Shown here piece after piece: positions 8,275 to 17,216 of a stretch of DNA of 64,000 bases. Source of the stretch: Geoglobus ahangari (GTDB taxonomy: Archaea; Halobacteriota; Archaeoglobi; Archaeoglobales; Archaeoglobaceae). Both the position numbers and the translations under genes were made by a program. Positions within the stretch are counted from its first letter, which is position 1, and each line of letters opens with the position of its first letter. Below the pieces are notes generated by a model that was given only the letters and a program-made list of their open reading frames with translations, was not told where the DNA came from and did not search any database. The DNA is taken from contig NZ_CP011267.1 in NCBI RefSeq assembly GCF_001006045.1, positions 1,302,001 to 1,366,000 of the forward strand, written 5' to 3'.

Positions 8275-8718
8275 CTACTCCCTGAGGTATATCTTACCCG
8301 AGTTCTTGGTTATGTTCTCAACGAGCCTGAGAACGAAGTCCACGGCCCCGATCTCCCCAACCCTCTCCAGCTCGAACCATCCCACATCAGCCGCGTCGCT
8401 CATCGCCTTCGGCTCGCCGTCTATGTCCGCGTAGAAGTCTATGACGACGTAGTGGTACTCGACCCTCTTCTCCCCATCGTAGAATATCTCGTCCGTCACG
8501 CAGGCCACGTCCCCGACCTCTACCTCCACCCCGAGCTCCTCTCTCATCTCCCTCTTCAGCGCCTCTTCGAGGGTCTCGCCAGCCCTCACAAGCCCACCGG
8601 GGACAGACCACTTCCCCTTGTTCGGCTCGTTAGCCCTCTTCACGAGCAGAATCTTCCCGTTCCTGATCACGACAGCTCCAACGCCGACGAGGGGCTTCTC
8701 CGGGTACCTCCTCATCAT
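8275..8718 (-). CDS. NUDIX hydrolase (MutT-like)
   Basis: 147 residues. The Nudix box is complete: G at the start of GLVRAGETLEEALKREMREELG, fitting GX5EX7REUXEEXGU. Upstream, the beta strand VGVGAVVIRNGKILLVKR and KGKWSVPGG are also typical. It hydrolyses nucleoside diphosphates linked to another moiety; ADP-ribose or an oxidised nucleotide are possible substrates. ATG at 8718 is chosen because it forms an ATGA overlap with the MtxX stop. Confidence 0.9.
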   Translation of the reverse strand: MMRRYPEKPLVGVGAVVIRNGKILLVKRANEPNKGKWSVPGGLVRAGETLEEALKREMREELGVEVEVGDVACVTDEIFYDGEKRVEYHYVVIDFYADIDGEPKAMSDAADVGWFELERVGEIGAVDFVLRLVENITKNSGKIYLRE

Positions 8719-9455
8719 ATCACCGTCGCGAGCGCTATTGCCCTCGCAAAGCCCTCCGCACTCTGGCTCCTGCTCGTGTCGACGATCCTGAAGGGCAATC
8801 CGCAGTAAACTGCCCCGTATTCCCTGCCAGCGCCAAGGTAGCACAGGCTCCTGAATATCAGGTTTCCGGAGATCCCGTCGGGGGCGATAACTATCCCGCT
8901 GCTGACCGCATCCTCCAGCCGTATCTCGAAGTTCTCCCCTCCTGAAAGCCTTGCCGTCAGCTCCGCCATCGCAAGGCTCTCGTCCACCTCCCTGCTCCTT
9001 CCGACGTCTCCATACCTTCCACCGGCAAGCACCGCCACCCTCGCCTCAAGCCCGAGCCTCTCGGCCACACTCCTCGCGTGCTCTATCAGTTCAAGTTTCT
9101 CTTTCACCGTCTTGCCCTCATCCACACCAACCGGAGCGAGGAGAAACAGCCTTTTGTCAGCGGTTTCGAGCACTGCAACTCTTTTTGGACTGTACTCCTT
9201 CCTGATGATCTGGAGGAACTTTGAGGCCCTCGCGGTTCCCCGAACCACGGCGTGAACCTCTCCATCTCTCACGAGCCTGTACAGGACCTCCTCGGTCTTC
9301 TCTCCCTCGTCAACGACCGCAACATCCGCAAACTCTCCGGCTATCTCTGCAGCTCTCAGCACCCTCTCCTCGCTGGTCTCGTCGAACCTGTAGAGTCCGA
9401 TCGCAACCTTCCTCCTTTTGAGCCTCACCCTTATCAGCTCGTGGAGGTATATCAT
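8715..9455 (-). CDS. mtxX: MtxX-like protein (phosphotransacetylase fold; methanogenesis marker 4 family)
   Basis: 246 residues similar to the Pta/Ptb phosphate acyltransferase fold: alternating alpha/beta through residues 15-200, then the family-like end DGISGNLIFRSL, LGAGREYGAVYCGLPF and VDTSRSQSAEGFARAIALA. MtxX proteins were named for linkage to methyltransferase genes in methanogens and also occur in Archaeoglobus; their reaction is not established. It overlaps MarC upstream and NUDIX downstream by 4 bp each, in one co-directional run. Confidence 0.72.
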   Translation of the reverse strand: MIYLHELIRVRLKRRKVAIGLYRFDETSEERVLRAAEIAGEFADVAVVDEGEKTEEVLYRLVRDGEVHAVVRGTARASKFLQIIRKEYSPKRVAVLETADKRLFLLAPVGVDEGKTVKEKLELIEHARSVAERLGLEARVAVLAGGRYGDVGRSREVDESLAMAELTARLSGGENFEIRLEDAVSSGIVIAPDGISGNLIFRSLCYLGAGREYGAVYCGLPFRIVDTSRSQSAEGFARAIALATVI

Positions 9456-10078
9456 GCCAGCCCCACCTTGGAGAGCACACCGTCCATGACATACTCAACG
9501 CTTATCGCAGCAAGCAGAATCGCCATGACCCTCGCGATTATGTCGGAACCGCTCTTTCCCAGTATCCTCATGAGCGTAACTGCGTATATGTGGGTGAGCC
9601 TGACTATGGCGTAGATCAGCAGAACCGCCACGACGATGAGCAGCTTGCCTATAAGATCGGCGCTTGAGGAAAGGACAACAACCGCGGTTATAGCACCCGG
9701 ACCGCTGTAGAGCGGCAGAGCGAGGGGGAACACCGCTATCGAGTCAATTTCCGCGCTCATCTTCCCCCTCTCCTCGTAGATCTCCCTCGACTTTCTCCCG
9801 AAGAGGATGTCGATGGATATGATGAACATCATCAGCCCGCCGGCTATCTTGAGGGCCTCTATTGAGATCGAGAAGAACTCCATCACCGCCCATCCTGCGA
9901 ATACGAAAACGAGGAGGATGACGGTCGCAATGACTGTGGCCTTCTTGGATATTCTGTCTATCAGCTCCTTGTTCAGGCTCTCGGTGAGGGCTATGAAGGT
10001 CGGTATGTTTCCGGGCGGGTCGATGATTATGAAAAGCGTGGTGAACGCGGTGAAGAAGAAGCTCAGGGGGTCGTTCAT
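9452..10078 (-). CDS. MarC-family integral membrane protein
   Basis: 208 residues with six hydrophobic segments. Family signatures are the first helix FFTAFTTLFIIIDPPGNIP, the loop before TM3 with FGRKSREIYE, and PLALPLYSGPGAITAVVVL. MarC/UPF0056 proteins are inner-membrane proteins once linked to multiple antibiotic resistance, and their transport role is unproven. The stop overlaps the MtxX start by 4 bp, and its ATG overlaps the stop of the MetE-like gene by 4 bp. Confidence 0.88.
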   Translation of the reverse strand: MNDPLSFFFTAFTTLFIIIDPPGNIPTFIALTESLNKELIDRISKKATVIATVILLVFVFAGWAVMEFFSISIEALKIAGGLMMFIISIDILFGRKSREIYEERGKMSAEIDSIAVFPLALPLYSGPGAITAVVVLSSSADLIGKLLIVVAVLLIYAIVRLTHIYAVTLMRILGKSGSDIIARVMAILLAAISVEYVMDGVLSKVGLA

Positions 10079-11022
10079 AGCATCTCCCTCGCCCTGTTTA
10101 TGTTCTCGAGAATTCTCACCGCGTGCTCCTGAGAAGGAAAGCTGAACAGACCGCAGTCCGGGCCGATGTACTTCAGCCTGTCCTCAAACAGCTTTATGGC
10201 TCTCTCAATCCTGCCCCTTATCCTTTCCGGAGACTCCACCTCGTCAATCGCCCTCATCATCCCCTCACTGTCCCCCCACACGTTCACCCCGTGTTTAGAG
10301 TTGTACTCTGCTATGATGCCGTCGATGTCGCTCCTGCCAACCCCAACCCTCAGGTACTTGTCGTAGCTCTCCAGATCCTCCCTGTCAACGAAGTCCATCG
10401 CCTTCTCGTCCCTCGCGCTCTCTATCCCGATCACGTTTATCTGCTCCACATCGAGCACCTCAGTGTAGAAGAGCGGGGAGTGGAGGTGAATCTGCACGTC
10501 TCCGGGAAAATCAATCTTCTCGTAGGCGAGCTGGATCTGCTCCTTTGTTGGCTGAAGCTCCGGGTTCGTTCCGAGGCTCGGCTCGTCGAGGCTCACGCAC
10601 TTCACAACATCGCTGTCCAGATTCTCGATGAAGCGGGAAATGGAGATGCCGATCTTCTCGAGGGCATCGTCGTAAATGACGGGCCCGAACTCTTTGTAAT
10701 ATAGCTCGAAAGGCCCGGTTATGCAGACCCTCATGGCTTTAACGTCCATCTCGAGGATGGCCTCAACCTCCCTTATTCTTGCATACTCTCTTCTGATCAC
10801 GTAAACGTCCTCCTGATACTTGGGGTTCTTGATGAGGTCGAGGAACATCTCGTTCATGTCCCTGAATTGGGGGTAGGTTGGCACATCCACGCCTGCGTTT
10901 ACCTTCATCAGGAAGGCCCTTTTCACCATCTCCGCATACTCCTTCGTGTTGAGGTTGGCATTTACCCACTCCCTCGTTATTCCCTCCGGGAGGGGAAAGC
11001 TGCCTATGTCGTCAAAAATCAT
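10075..11022 (-). CDS. MetE-like cobalamin-independent methyltransferase (short archaeal type)
   Basis: 315 residues corresponding to the C-terminal (catalytic) half of MetE/UROD-superfamily enzymes. It begins with the typical DDIGSFPLP, has VKCVSLDEPSLG near the middle, HLHSPLF as the likely Zn-binding histidine region, a glutamate in IGIESAR and a final cysteine ligand in GPDCGLFSFP. Short archaeal MetE proteins transfer methyl groups to homocysteine from a methyl-corrinoid protein rather than methyltetrahydrofolate. ATG at 11022 is chosen over an upstream extension because it overlaps the TGA of the phospholipase-D-like gene (ATGA). Confidence 0.82.
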   Translation of the reverse strand: MIFDDIGSFPLPEGITREWVNANLNTKEYAEMVKRAFLMKVNAGVDVPTYPQFRDMNEMFLDLIKNPKYQEDVYVIRREYARIREVEAILEMDVKAMRVCITGPFELYYKEFGPVIYDDALEKIGISISRFIENLDSDVVKCVSLDEPSLGTNPELQPTKEQIQLAYEKIDFPGDVQIHLHSPLFYTEVLDVEQINVIGIESARDEKAMDFVDREDLESYDKYLRVGVGRSDIDGIIAEYNSKHGVNVWGDSEGMMRAIDEVESPERIRGRIERAIKLFEDRLKYIGPDCGLFSFPSQEHAVRILENINRAREML

Positions 11023-12308
11023 TTTTCCACCTCCTTCCTGCTCTTTATGTCCATGATGAGGGCCCACGCAACCTTCGCGTTGAGCGTCTCCTCGTTCAGC
11101 TCGATCGTATCTTCCGAGTTCCACACGAGCTCGAAAAACTCCTTCGCACGCTTCGCAAGATCCGGGTTGTCGGCATACACTCCAACCTCGTAGTTCTCGT
11201 AAAGCCCGGTCTGGGAGAGGTTCGCCGTGGTTATCAGAACCTCCCTCTCATCTATTATCAGCATCTTGGCGTGGATGTTGTCGTTCAGCCTCACGCTGCC
11301 GGGCGGGAACATCTCCAGAAACCTCTTGAGGGTGAAGTACTGCTTCTTGTCCTCCTGAACCTCCTCGACGCTCCTGTAAACGTCTCTCCTGTAGCTGGGC
11401 CACGTGATTATTCTGAACTTTATCCCCCTGCTCATGAGGGGCTGGAGTTCTGCGGTGAGCCAGTCCGTGTAGTATATGTGGGGGGAGGTTATGAGTATCT
11501 CCTTCTCCGCCCTCTGAATCATCTCTTTCATTTTTGCGAGCAGGTCACCGCTCCACGGGGGATTCTTCACGACCTCGTGCTTTTTCAGCCTCTTCTCGAG
11601 CCTGAGGGTGTACACGAACAGGGCCGAAAACGCCACAATCGTGAGCCCGGCCCCGATGATGTTGAACAGGTAGAAGTTGGGAACCTCGGTGAAGGAGACG
11701 TACACGTGAATCTGGTTGGGGGGGTTTACGTAGTCCCACTCAAGGCCGTCTATCCTGTTGAGGGACTTGTAAACGAACTTCGTGTTGGAGGATGTGCTCA
11801 GTATGTTGTAGTTCTTGAATATGCTGTCCGGAAAGCTCAGCTTTATCGTGAACCTCTCCACGCTCAGACCGAAGTCGCGGAAGTATGACGGGAACTCGTA
11901 GGCCTTGAAGGAGTAAACACCATCACCGAGAACCTCCACCGGATTCGTGAGCTCTCGCTTGATGGTAAGCTGGTACTCCTCGAAGGGGGTCAGGGTTTTC
12001 GTGACCTGGATCATCGTGTACTCCCTTCCGTCATCTCCCACAATGTCCGAGACCTTCACGTATCCCGAGGGGAGATCCTTTACGTAGACTATCTTCGCGT
12101 TCTCGGACTTGGGGATCGTAATGAAGAAGTCGAGGACCTCTATCTCCTGCTCGTTGGTGTTCTTGAACCTGAGGTAGAACGTGTCCTCCATGGAAGTCAG
12201 CGACTTCATTCGGTACTCTACCTCTGCGTTTACGGTTATGTTCTGTCCGCTCGCGGTTCCCAGCAGTGCGAGCAGCAGCACCAGAGCCAGAAACAACTTT
12301 AGCCGCAC
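11019..12308 (-). CDS. Secreted/membrane protein with C-terminal phospholipase D-like domain
   Basis: 429 residues. A signal peptide (LFLALVLLLALLGTASG) precedes about 190 residues of extracytoplasmic beta-rich sequence with no recognised family. A membrane segment lies near 213-235 (IIGAGLTIVAFSALFVYTL), followed by a PLD domain with one HKD motif, HAKMLIIDE, then TTANLSQTGLYENYEVGV. A single HKD suggests a dimeric active site as in Nuc endonuclease or cardiolipin-synthase relatives. By the positive-inside rule the PLD domain would face the cytoplasm. Substrate (nucleic acid or phospholipid) is unknown. Confidence 0.82.
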   Translation of the reverse strand: MRLKLFLALVLLLALLGTASGQNITVNAEVEYRMKSLTSMEDTFYLRFKNTNEQEIEVLDFFITIPKSENAKIVYVKDLPSGYVKVSDIVGDDGREYTMIQVTKTLTPFEEYQLTIKRELTNPVEVLGDGVYSFKAYEFPSYFRDFGLSVERFTIKLSFPDSIFKNYNILSTSSNTKFVYKSLNRIDGLEWDYVNPPNQIHVYVSFTEVPNFYLFNIIGAGLTIVAFSALFVYTLRLEKRLKKHEVVKNPPWSGDLLAKMKEMIQRAEKEILITSPHIYYTDWLTAELQPLMSRGIKFRIITWPSYRRDVYRSVEEVQEDKKQYFTLKRFLEMFPPGSVRLNDNIHAKMLIIDEREVLITTANLSQTGLYENYEVGVYADNPDLAKRAKEFFELVWNSEDTIELNEETLNAKVAWALIMDIKSRKEVEK

Positions 12309-12340
12309 ATACCTGATTTCGGGGCGTGATTTTTAAATGT

Positions 12341-12907
12341 TTATATGCCGTGGCAGCAGTAGCTGCAGGTGTACGTCGAGGGAGGATCCAGTCCTCTCTC
12401 CTCGTGACAGCTGAGGCACTCCTCAACGGAGTAGCTGGTCTCGTTCAGCCTGACATCTGGAAGGTCTGAGAAGTTGCCCACGAACCTGACCATGTCCATT
12501 ATCTGGTACTTTCCAACAAACACGGTGTAGTTCTTCCCGACCTCGACCACCGCTGTGGGCGTGCCGAAGAACCCGGTCTTCTCCTTAACCGCAAAAGCGA
12601 GCGCCTTGCTCTCGTTCGTGCAGTTGGAGAAGAACTGGACGTTGCACACGTCAAAGTCGAGAGAGGAATTCTTCATCAGGAACTCTATCAGCGGCTCAAC
12701 GGCCTGACAGTTCGGGCACTTGGGGTGGTAGTAGTAGTATATTCTGAGCTCGCTCACCTCACTCTCCGAAGGAGCGGGGGTTTTCTCGGCTGGTTTCGGA
12801 GTTGGCGTCGGGGTAACCTGAGCCTGGCTCTCAGGCTTCTCATTCGTGGAGCACCCGCTCAGAGCGAGCAGCACAATCACGACCACAATCGCCAGCAGCT
12901 TTCTCAC
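12341..12907 (-). CDS. Lipoprotein with thioredoxin-like CxxC and CxxCH motifs
   Basis: 188 residues from a GTG start: a perfect lipoprotein signal (RKLLAIVVVIVLLALSGC), a Pro/Thr linker to about residue 50, then a thioredoxin-like domain with HPKCPNCQAVEP and GFFGTPTAVVEVGKNY. The C-terminal tail holds ECLSCHEE, a CxxCH motif that could bind haem c, and CSYCCHG. I prefer GTG 12907 to the ATG at 12973 because the lipobox then falls where expected, a TATA box (TTAAAAAGCTTA reading outward) lies 28 nt upstream, and the divergent gene starts only 18 bp beyond the ATG. It probably reduces or carries thiols outside the membrane. Confidence 0.72.
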   Translation of the reverse strand: MRKLLAIVVVIVLLALSGCSTNEKPESQAQVTPTPTPKPAEKTPAPSESEVSELRIYYYYHPKCPNCQAVEPLIEFLMKNSSLDFDVCNVQFFSNCTNESKALAFAVKEKTGFFGTPTAVVEVGKNYTVFVGKYQIMDMVRFVGNFSDLPDVRLNETSYSVEECLSCHEERGLDPPSTYTCSYCCHGI

Positions 12908-12929
12908 AAACTGTGTTTCGCTTTTGTGG

Positions 12930-12941
12930 TTAAAAAGCTTA
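12930..12941. promoter_or_regulatory. Shared TATA-box region of divergent genes
   Basis: TTAAAAAGCTTA reads as an archaeal TATA element in both directions. On the minus strand it is 28 nt from the GTG of the lipoprotein gene, giving a leaderless message. On the plus strand transcription would start near 12963, leaving a leader of about 30 nt with GGGGTG before the DUF58 ATG. Confidence 0.5.
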
Positions 12942-12991
12942 CCTGATTTATCCAAAAAACTTTTTTCTTCCATAAGCAGAGTGGGGTGTGG

Positions 12992-14143
12992 ATGAGGAAA
13001 ATCGAGAGAGACCTGCTGGGCTACATTGTTGCGATAACCCTCGTCGCGGTTCTGCTCGTCATGGAACGAATCCTGATAGCTGCTGCATTGCCACTGGTTC
13101 TCTTCTTCTTCCCCTCCAAGATGTCCCTGCGCGTAGGCTCGGTTCATTTCGAGGGGCCCACCTACGTTGGAGACCCGGTGACGTTCGTGGCCGAGTTCAC
13201 AGCATTCGGCCTCGGGTACTTGAGGGTCTCGTGTCAGGTTGATGACGTTGTGGAGGTTCTTGAGGGGGGTTCAAAGGCAGGAGGGTTCGTTCCCGGCTAC
13301 AGGAGGTTCAGGATCTCCTACAGGGGCAGGGCGAGGAGGAGGGGCAAGGTCGATTTCGGCAGGATAGGGTTCGTGTCTGAAGACATCTTCCTTCTGAAGT
13401 CCTCTGAGGGCTTCGTGTCTCTCAACCTCGTGCGTGAGGTTAAGGTGAGGGTGAGGAAGGTCAGAAAGGTCAGGGCCAGAAAGGTGAAGGCGAGGGAGTC
13501 ATTGCCTGACGTTGACGTGTCCAAGATAGGAGTGCCCGGCACCGACTTCAGGGAGATACGGGCCTACAGGCCGGGAGACCCGATAAAGTTCATCAACTGG
13601 AAGGCCACGGCGAGGAAGGGAGAGACGCTGGTCAACGAGTTCGAGGTGGAGGGCAAGAGGGCGGTCTGGATCGTGGTCAACACCTCAGAGCACGAGTTTG
13701 CAGAGGATGAGTACTTGGAGTCCGCCCTGTCCTCTGCAGCATCCCTCAGCCTGTACTTCAGCAGGAGGGGTCACAAGGTTGCCCTAACGCTCACCGGTAG
13801 CGGAAAGAGCCTTTACCCGGACATAGGGAAGCGTCAGTTCCACAGGATCGTGAGGGAGCTCACCAACGCCGGGTTTGGTGGGAGAAGCGCTGTCGATGCA
13901 ATTCTCGAGAGCAAGAGGCTGATGATGTACCACATGCCCTTCGTCTTCTACATAACCTCCATTCACGATGACGGGCTTGCGGTCAGGGAGCTGAGAAGGG
14001 CTGGGCTGAACGTGAAGGTCCTCGTGGTTGAGGGGAGGGAGTACGGGAGCAGGCTTGCGAGAACGATGAAGAGGGTGCTGGAGAGGGGCATGGTCAGGAA
14101 GGGGGCGGAGGTTGTTAGGGATGTGGTCGCGGTGAGAGCATGA
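12992..14143 (+). CDS. DUF58 domain protein
   Basis: 383 residues. Two membrane helices at residues 10-45 are followed by a beta-rich segment with many VRxRKVRKVR-type basic residues, then the DUF58 signature GVPGTDFREIRAYRPGDPIKFINWKATARKG and a von Willebrand factor A-like C-terminal half. DUF58 proteins are usually encoded next to MoxR AAA+ ATPases and transglutaminase-like proteins, as here, and are thought to be their membrane-bound substrate or partner. The ATG at 12992 follows GGGGTG; an in-frame GTG 6 nt earlier is possible. First gene of a five-gene operon ending in MoxR. Confidence 0.88.
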   Translation: MRKIERDLLGYIVAITLVAVLLVMERILIAAALPLVLFFFPSKMSLRVGSVHFEGPTYVGDPVTFVAEFTAFGLGYLRVSCQVDDVVEVLEGGSKAGGFVPGYRRFRISYRGRARRRGKVDFGRIGFVSEDIFLLKSSEGFVSLNLVREVKVRVRKVRKVRARKVKARESLPDVDVSKIGVPGTDFREIRAYRPGDPIKFINWKATARKGETLVNEFEVEGKRAVWIVVNTSEHEFAEDEYLESALSSAASLSLYFSRRGHKVALTLTGSGKSLYPDIGKRQFHRIVRELTNAGFGGRSAVDAILESKRLMMYHMPFVFYITSIHDDGLAVRELRRAGLNVKVLVVEGREYGSRLARTMKRVLERGMVRKGAEVVRDVVAVRA

Positions 14144-14730
14144 AGTACAGGTTCGCTGGTTTGGCGGCGAGCATTCTTGCAACTTACGTGGCGGTAACGA
14201 CATTTGCAGCGACAAGGGTGTACTCAATCGCCTCCATGATCCTCTCTCCGGACTTCGCATACCTCCTCTTCGCTGCTCCTGTTGTGTCGTTTCTTGCAGG
14301 CAGAAGGGTGTTCGGAACCGGATACCTAACTTTCCTGCTCCTTCTCTCCCTGACCCCAATGCTATCGGACTCGGAGGTGTTTGAGGGGATAGTCGACTCC
14401 CTCTACTATCTCGGGTTTGAGAGCTTCTCGAGAAGCCTCGCGGATCTGTTTCCGTTCAGGGATTCCCTGCAGTCCGTCCTCCTCGTCTCAATGCTCTACA
14501 TAGCCTCTTCATACTTTGAAAGGCTCGACGAGTACGAGAGGGAGATCCGCGCTGAGGGGTTCAGCTACTCGCCCATTCCAACGGCAGTGGCGCTGATGGC
14601 GGTTCTGTTCGCGGTCTACACGCTCGTCCAGAGCTTCCAGCCACCCCCAACCCCATCGAATCTGGTCTATGGCCTTGCAGCAGCGTTCCTGCTTGTTATT
14701 TCATTGGCCATGGCGTGGTGGTGGAGATGA
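14140..14730 (+). CDS. Multi-pass membrane protein of the DUF58/MoxR operon
   Basis: 196 residues with about six hydrophobic segments and a conserved-looking loop of charged residues (FERLDEYEREIRAEG). No family is recognised. The ATG overlaps the DUF58 TGA (ATGA) and its own stop overlaps the next ATG, so it is translated with the operon and probably anchors the transglutaminase/DUF58 assembly in the membrane. That role is inferred from position. Confidence 0.7.
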   Translation: MKYRFAGLAASILATYVAVTTFAATRVYSIASMILSPDFAYLLFAAPVVSFLAGRRVFGTGYLTFLLLLSLTPMLSDSEVFEGIVDSLYYLGFESFSRSLADLFPFRDSLQSVLLVSMLYIASSYFERLDEYEREIRAEGFSYSPIPTAVALMAVLFAVYTLVQSFQPPPTPSNLVYGLAAAFLLVISLAMAWWWR

Positions 14731-17216
14731 AGAAGGAGATCTCTGCAGTGCTGCTGCTCGTGTCTATCCTCATGCTCATCTCCTTCCTCTCAAGCCTCGA
14801 CTTCAGCAACACCGGTTTCGAGGGGCTCATTGGGGAGAGCGTGTTCCAGAAGAGGGATGTGGACATCAAGAGCGTTAAGCTCTCTCAGGAGGAGGCGAGC
14901 CTGTCCGAGAACTCAAACCCTCCCTGCGTCCCCCTCTTCGTGGTCTCAGGGCTCGACGAGGGCCATTACAGGCTCAGAACCGGAGTGTCGTCCCAGTACT
15001 CGAACGGAAAGTGGGTGATGGACGAGCTCAGCTACAAAGATGCCATGAGGTTTTCCGCCGGAAAGATCTTCTCGGTCACGCCCATCACCGGGTTCGAGGG
15101 CAACCTGCCGGTTGTCAAGGACACCATCGCGGTCTCAGCCCCGGCGGGGTACAACTCCTCCGCCTGCCTCTTCAGGGTTGACCTGTGGAACGACAGCTAC
15201 TATGGCGTGTACGTTCCGAGCAGGGTTGAGTCTCACTTTTCAGGAGACGCAAAACTCGCGAGGATTGACATCGAGGGGTGGAAGATGGAGAGGATCAGGG
15301 AGCTGGCTTATAAAATAACGGAAAACGCCACCAGTGACTACGAGAGGCTGAAAATGATCGAGAGCTACCTGCAGAACCACTACGAGTACTCTCCCAGATA
15401 CAACAGGTCTGCGGACATGATCTACGACTTCCTGTTCGTTGAGAGGAAGGGCATCTGCATGCACTTCGCCTCGGCCTTCATCGCCCTCGCCACGAGCCTC
15501 GACATCCCCGTGAGGGCGGTGTTCGGCTACATGGCCTCTCCGACCTCCTCCTCGCAGGTGGTTTACTCCTGTCAGGCCCACATGTGGGTGGAGGCCAAGC
15601 TTGGAGACGTCTGGGTGGAGTTCGACCCGACCCCTCCGGCCAGATACAAGATCCCCACGACCACGGAGATCACCTACTGGGACAGGGAGGTGGTTGAGGG
15701 CGGAAACGTGACCGTGAGGGGTGTTGTGAGGCTCGATAGCGGAGAGCCGGTGGAGAGCGGGTACGTGGAGGTCTACCTGAAGATGTCCAAGGAGTCTCCT
15801 GAGGGAGAGCTGCTCGGCATAGCGAGGCTATCAAACGGGACGTTCGAGCTGTCGGCCAAGGTGAATGAAAGCGGAACCTACAGCCTTGTGGCCCACTACA
15901 CCGGAAGCCTGCTCTACCAGGACTCGTGGAGCGATCCGGAGGTCAGGGTTCTTGCCCCAACGGAGATCGTCGTCAACCTCCCCTCGTACGTCCCCCTCTC
16001 CTTCAGGCTCGAGGGGAAGCTCGTCTCAGACGGTGAGGGGGTTGGGAACAAGACCGTCATCGTGGAAGTCGATGGCCGGAGAGAGGTGGTGAAAACGGAC
16101 GAAGCTGGCAGCTTTGCCGTAAACCTCACGCTGTCAGAGGGGGAGCACAGGATAAGGATCGTGTCTCCCAAGGAGGGGCTCTACGCTGAGGCGGTTCTCG
16201 AGAAAAACGTTACCGCGGGGAGCTTCTCGTTCGCACTCGAGAACAAAACTCTGGTGGCCATGAAGGAAAACGCCGTCAATCTGACAGTCCTGTTCAACTC
16301 TCATCCATTCAGCGGAGTGGTGAGGGTGAACGGAATTCCGGTGAGCGTTGAGGATGGGAGGGCGACTCTTACGCTCGTCCCAGAAAAACCGGGGATTGTG
16401 GAGATAGCGGTTGGGGTTGGTGGCTTTGAAGATGTGCTTGAAGCTCGCGCTAAGCTTCCAGTGGAGATCAAGGCTGAGGAGAAGGACGGAAGGCTTGAGA
16501 TCATGGTGGTTGATGCTGCGGGGAATCCTGTTGATGGGGCCATCTACGTGAACGGCCAGCAAGTCACTCTCATCGAGGGCGTTGCGAGGGTTGAGATGGA
16601 GGGGAGCGAGTTCAGAATAAGCTACCCCGGGGACGAACTGCACTTCCCGGCCGAGGTTACCTACGAGGTGCACAGGCCGTGGTATTTGCTCTCAATCCCA
16701 ATTCTGGCAGCTGCCGGTGTGTGGTACTACAGGAACATGCCGAGGCTGAGAGTGGAGCTGGAGAAGGAGCATCCGGAGATGCCTAACATCTGGAAGGCTG
16801 GAGAGGAAATAAGGGTGAGGGTTGAGAGCAACCTTCCGTTCGCCGTGGCTGTTGACGGGGAGGTCTCTGGCACCTCGGTCAGGTTCGAGAGCCCGGGAAA
16901 GCATGCAATCAGGGTAAACGCTATAAAAGATGGGAGGGTCAGGAAGGTGCGTGAGATTGAAATTAGAATTGTCGAGGACTACGGTGAGGCGGTTGAGGAA
17001 GTGTTCAGGATGTTTGAGAGAGAGGTGATGAGGCGCAGGGGGATTGACTGCAGAACCATGACCGCGAGGGAGGTCATGGAGGCTCTGGGCGTGAAGGATG
17101 AAAGGCTGCTGAGGCTTTTCGAGCTCTACGAGTATGCCGGCACGAGGGGTTACACGAGGAAAGAGTTCGTCGAGGCCTTCGAGATCTACATGTCGCTCAG
17201 GAGGGTGATTGGATGA
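14727..17216 (+). CDS. Membrane-anchored transglutaminase-like protein with Ig-like repeats
   Basis: 829 residues. An N-terminal anchor (AVLLLVSILMLISFL) precedes a transglutaminase/protease core at about 190-310 with the Cys-His-Asp triad visible in RKGICMHFASAFIALA, QAHMWVEA and WVEFDPTP. Three or more beta-sandwich repeats follow (about 320-650: GVVRLDSGEPVESG, KLVSDGEGVGNKT, VVDAAGNPVDGAIYVNG), then a second membrane helix near 655-675 and a cytoplasmic helical tail ending FVEAFEIYMSLRR. The many N-x-S/T sites fit an extracellular location. Its start lies within the ATGA overlap after GGTGGTGGTGGAG. It is the probable effector of the MoxR/DUF58 operon; substrate unknown. Confidence 0.85.
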   Translation: MKKEISAVLLLVSILMLISFLSSLDFSNTGFEGLIGESVFQKRDVDIKSVKLSQEEASLSENSNPPCVPLFVVSGLDEGHYRLRTGVSSQYSNGKWVMDELSYKDAMRFSAGKIFSVTPITGFEGNLPVVKDTIAVSAPAGYNSSACLFRVDLWNDSYYGVYVPSRVESHFSGDAKLARIDIEGWKMERIRELAYKITENATSDYERLKMIESYLQNHYEYSPRYNRSADMIYDFLFVERKGICMHFASAFIALATSLDIPVRAVFGYMASPTSSSQVVYSCQAHMWVEAKLGDVWVEFDPTPPARYKIPTTTEITYWDREVVEGGNVTVRGVVRLDSGEPVESGYVEVYLKMSKESPEGELLGIARLSNGTFELSAKVNESGTYSLVAHYTGSLLYQDSWSDPEVRVLAPTEIVVNLPSYVPLSFRLEGKLVSDGEGVGNKTVIVEVDGRREVVKTDEAGSFAVNLTLSEGEHRIRIVSPKEGLYAEAVLEKNVTAGSFSFALENKTLVAMKENAVNLTVLFNSHPFSGVVRVNGIPVSVEDGRATLTLVPEKPGIVEIAVGVGGFEDVLEARAKLPVEIKAEEKDGRLEIMVVDAAGNPVDGAIYVNGQQVTLIEGVARVEMEGSEFRISYPGDELHFPAEVTYEVHRPWYLLSIPILAAAGVWYYRNMPRLRVELEKEHPEMPNIWKAGEEIRVRVESNLPFAVAVDGEVSGTSVRFESPGKHAIRVNAIKDGRVRKVREIEIRIVEDYGEAVEEVFRMFEREVMRRRGIDCRTMTAREVMEALGVKDERLLRLFELYEYAGTRGYTRKEFVEAFEIYMSLRRVIG

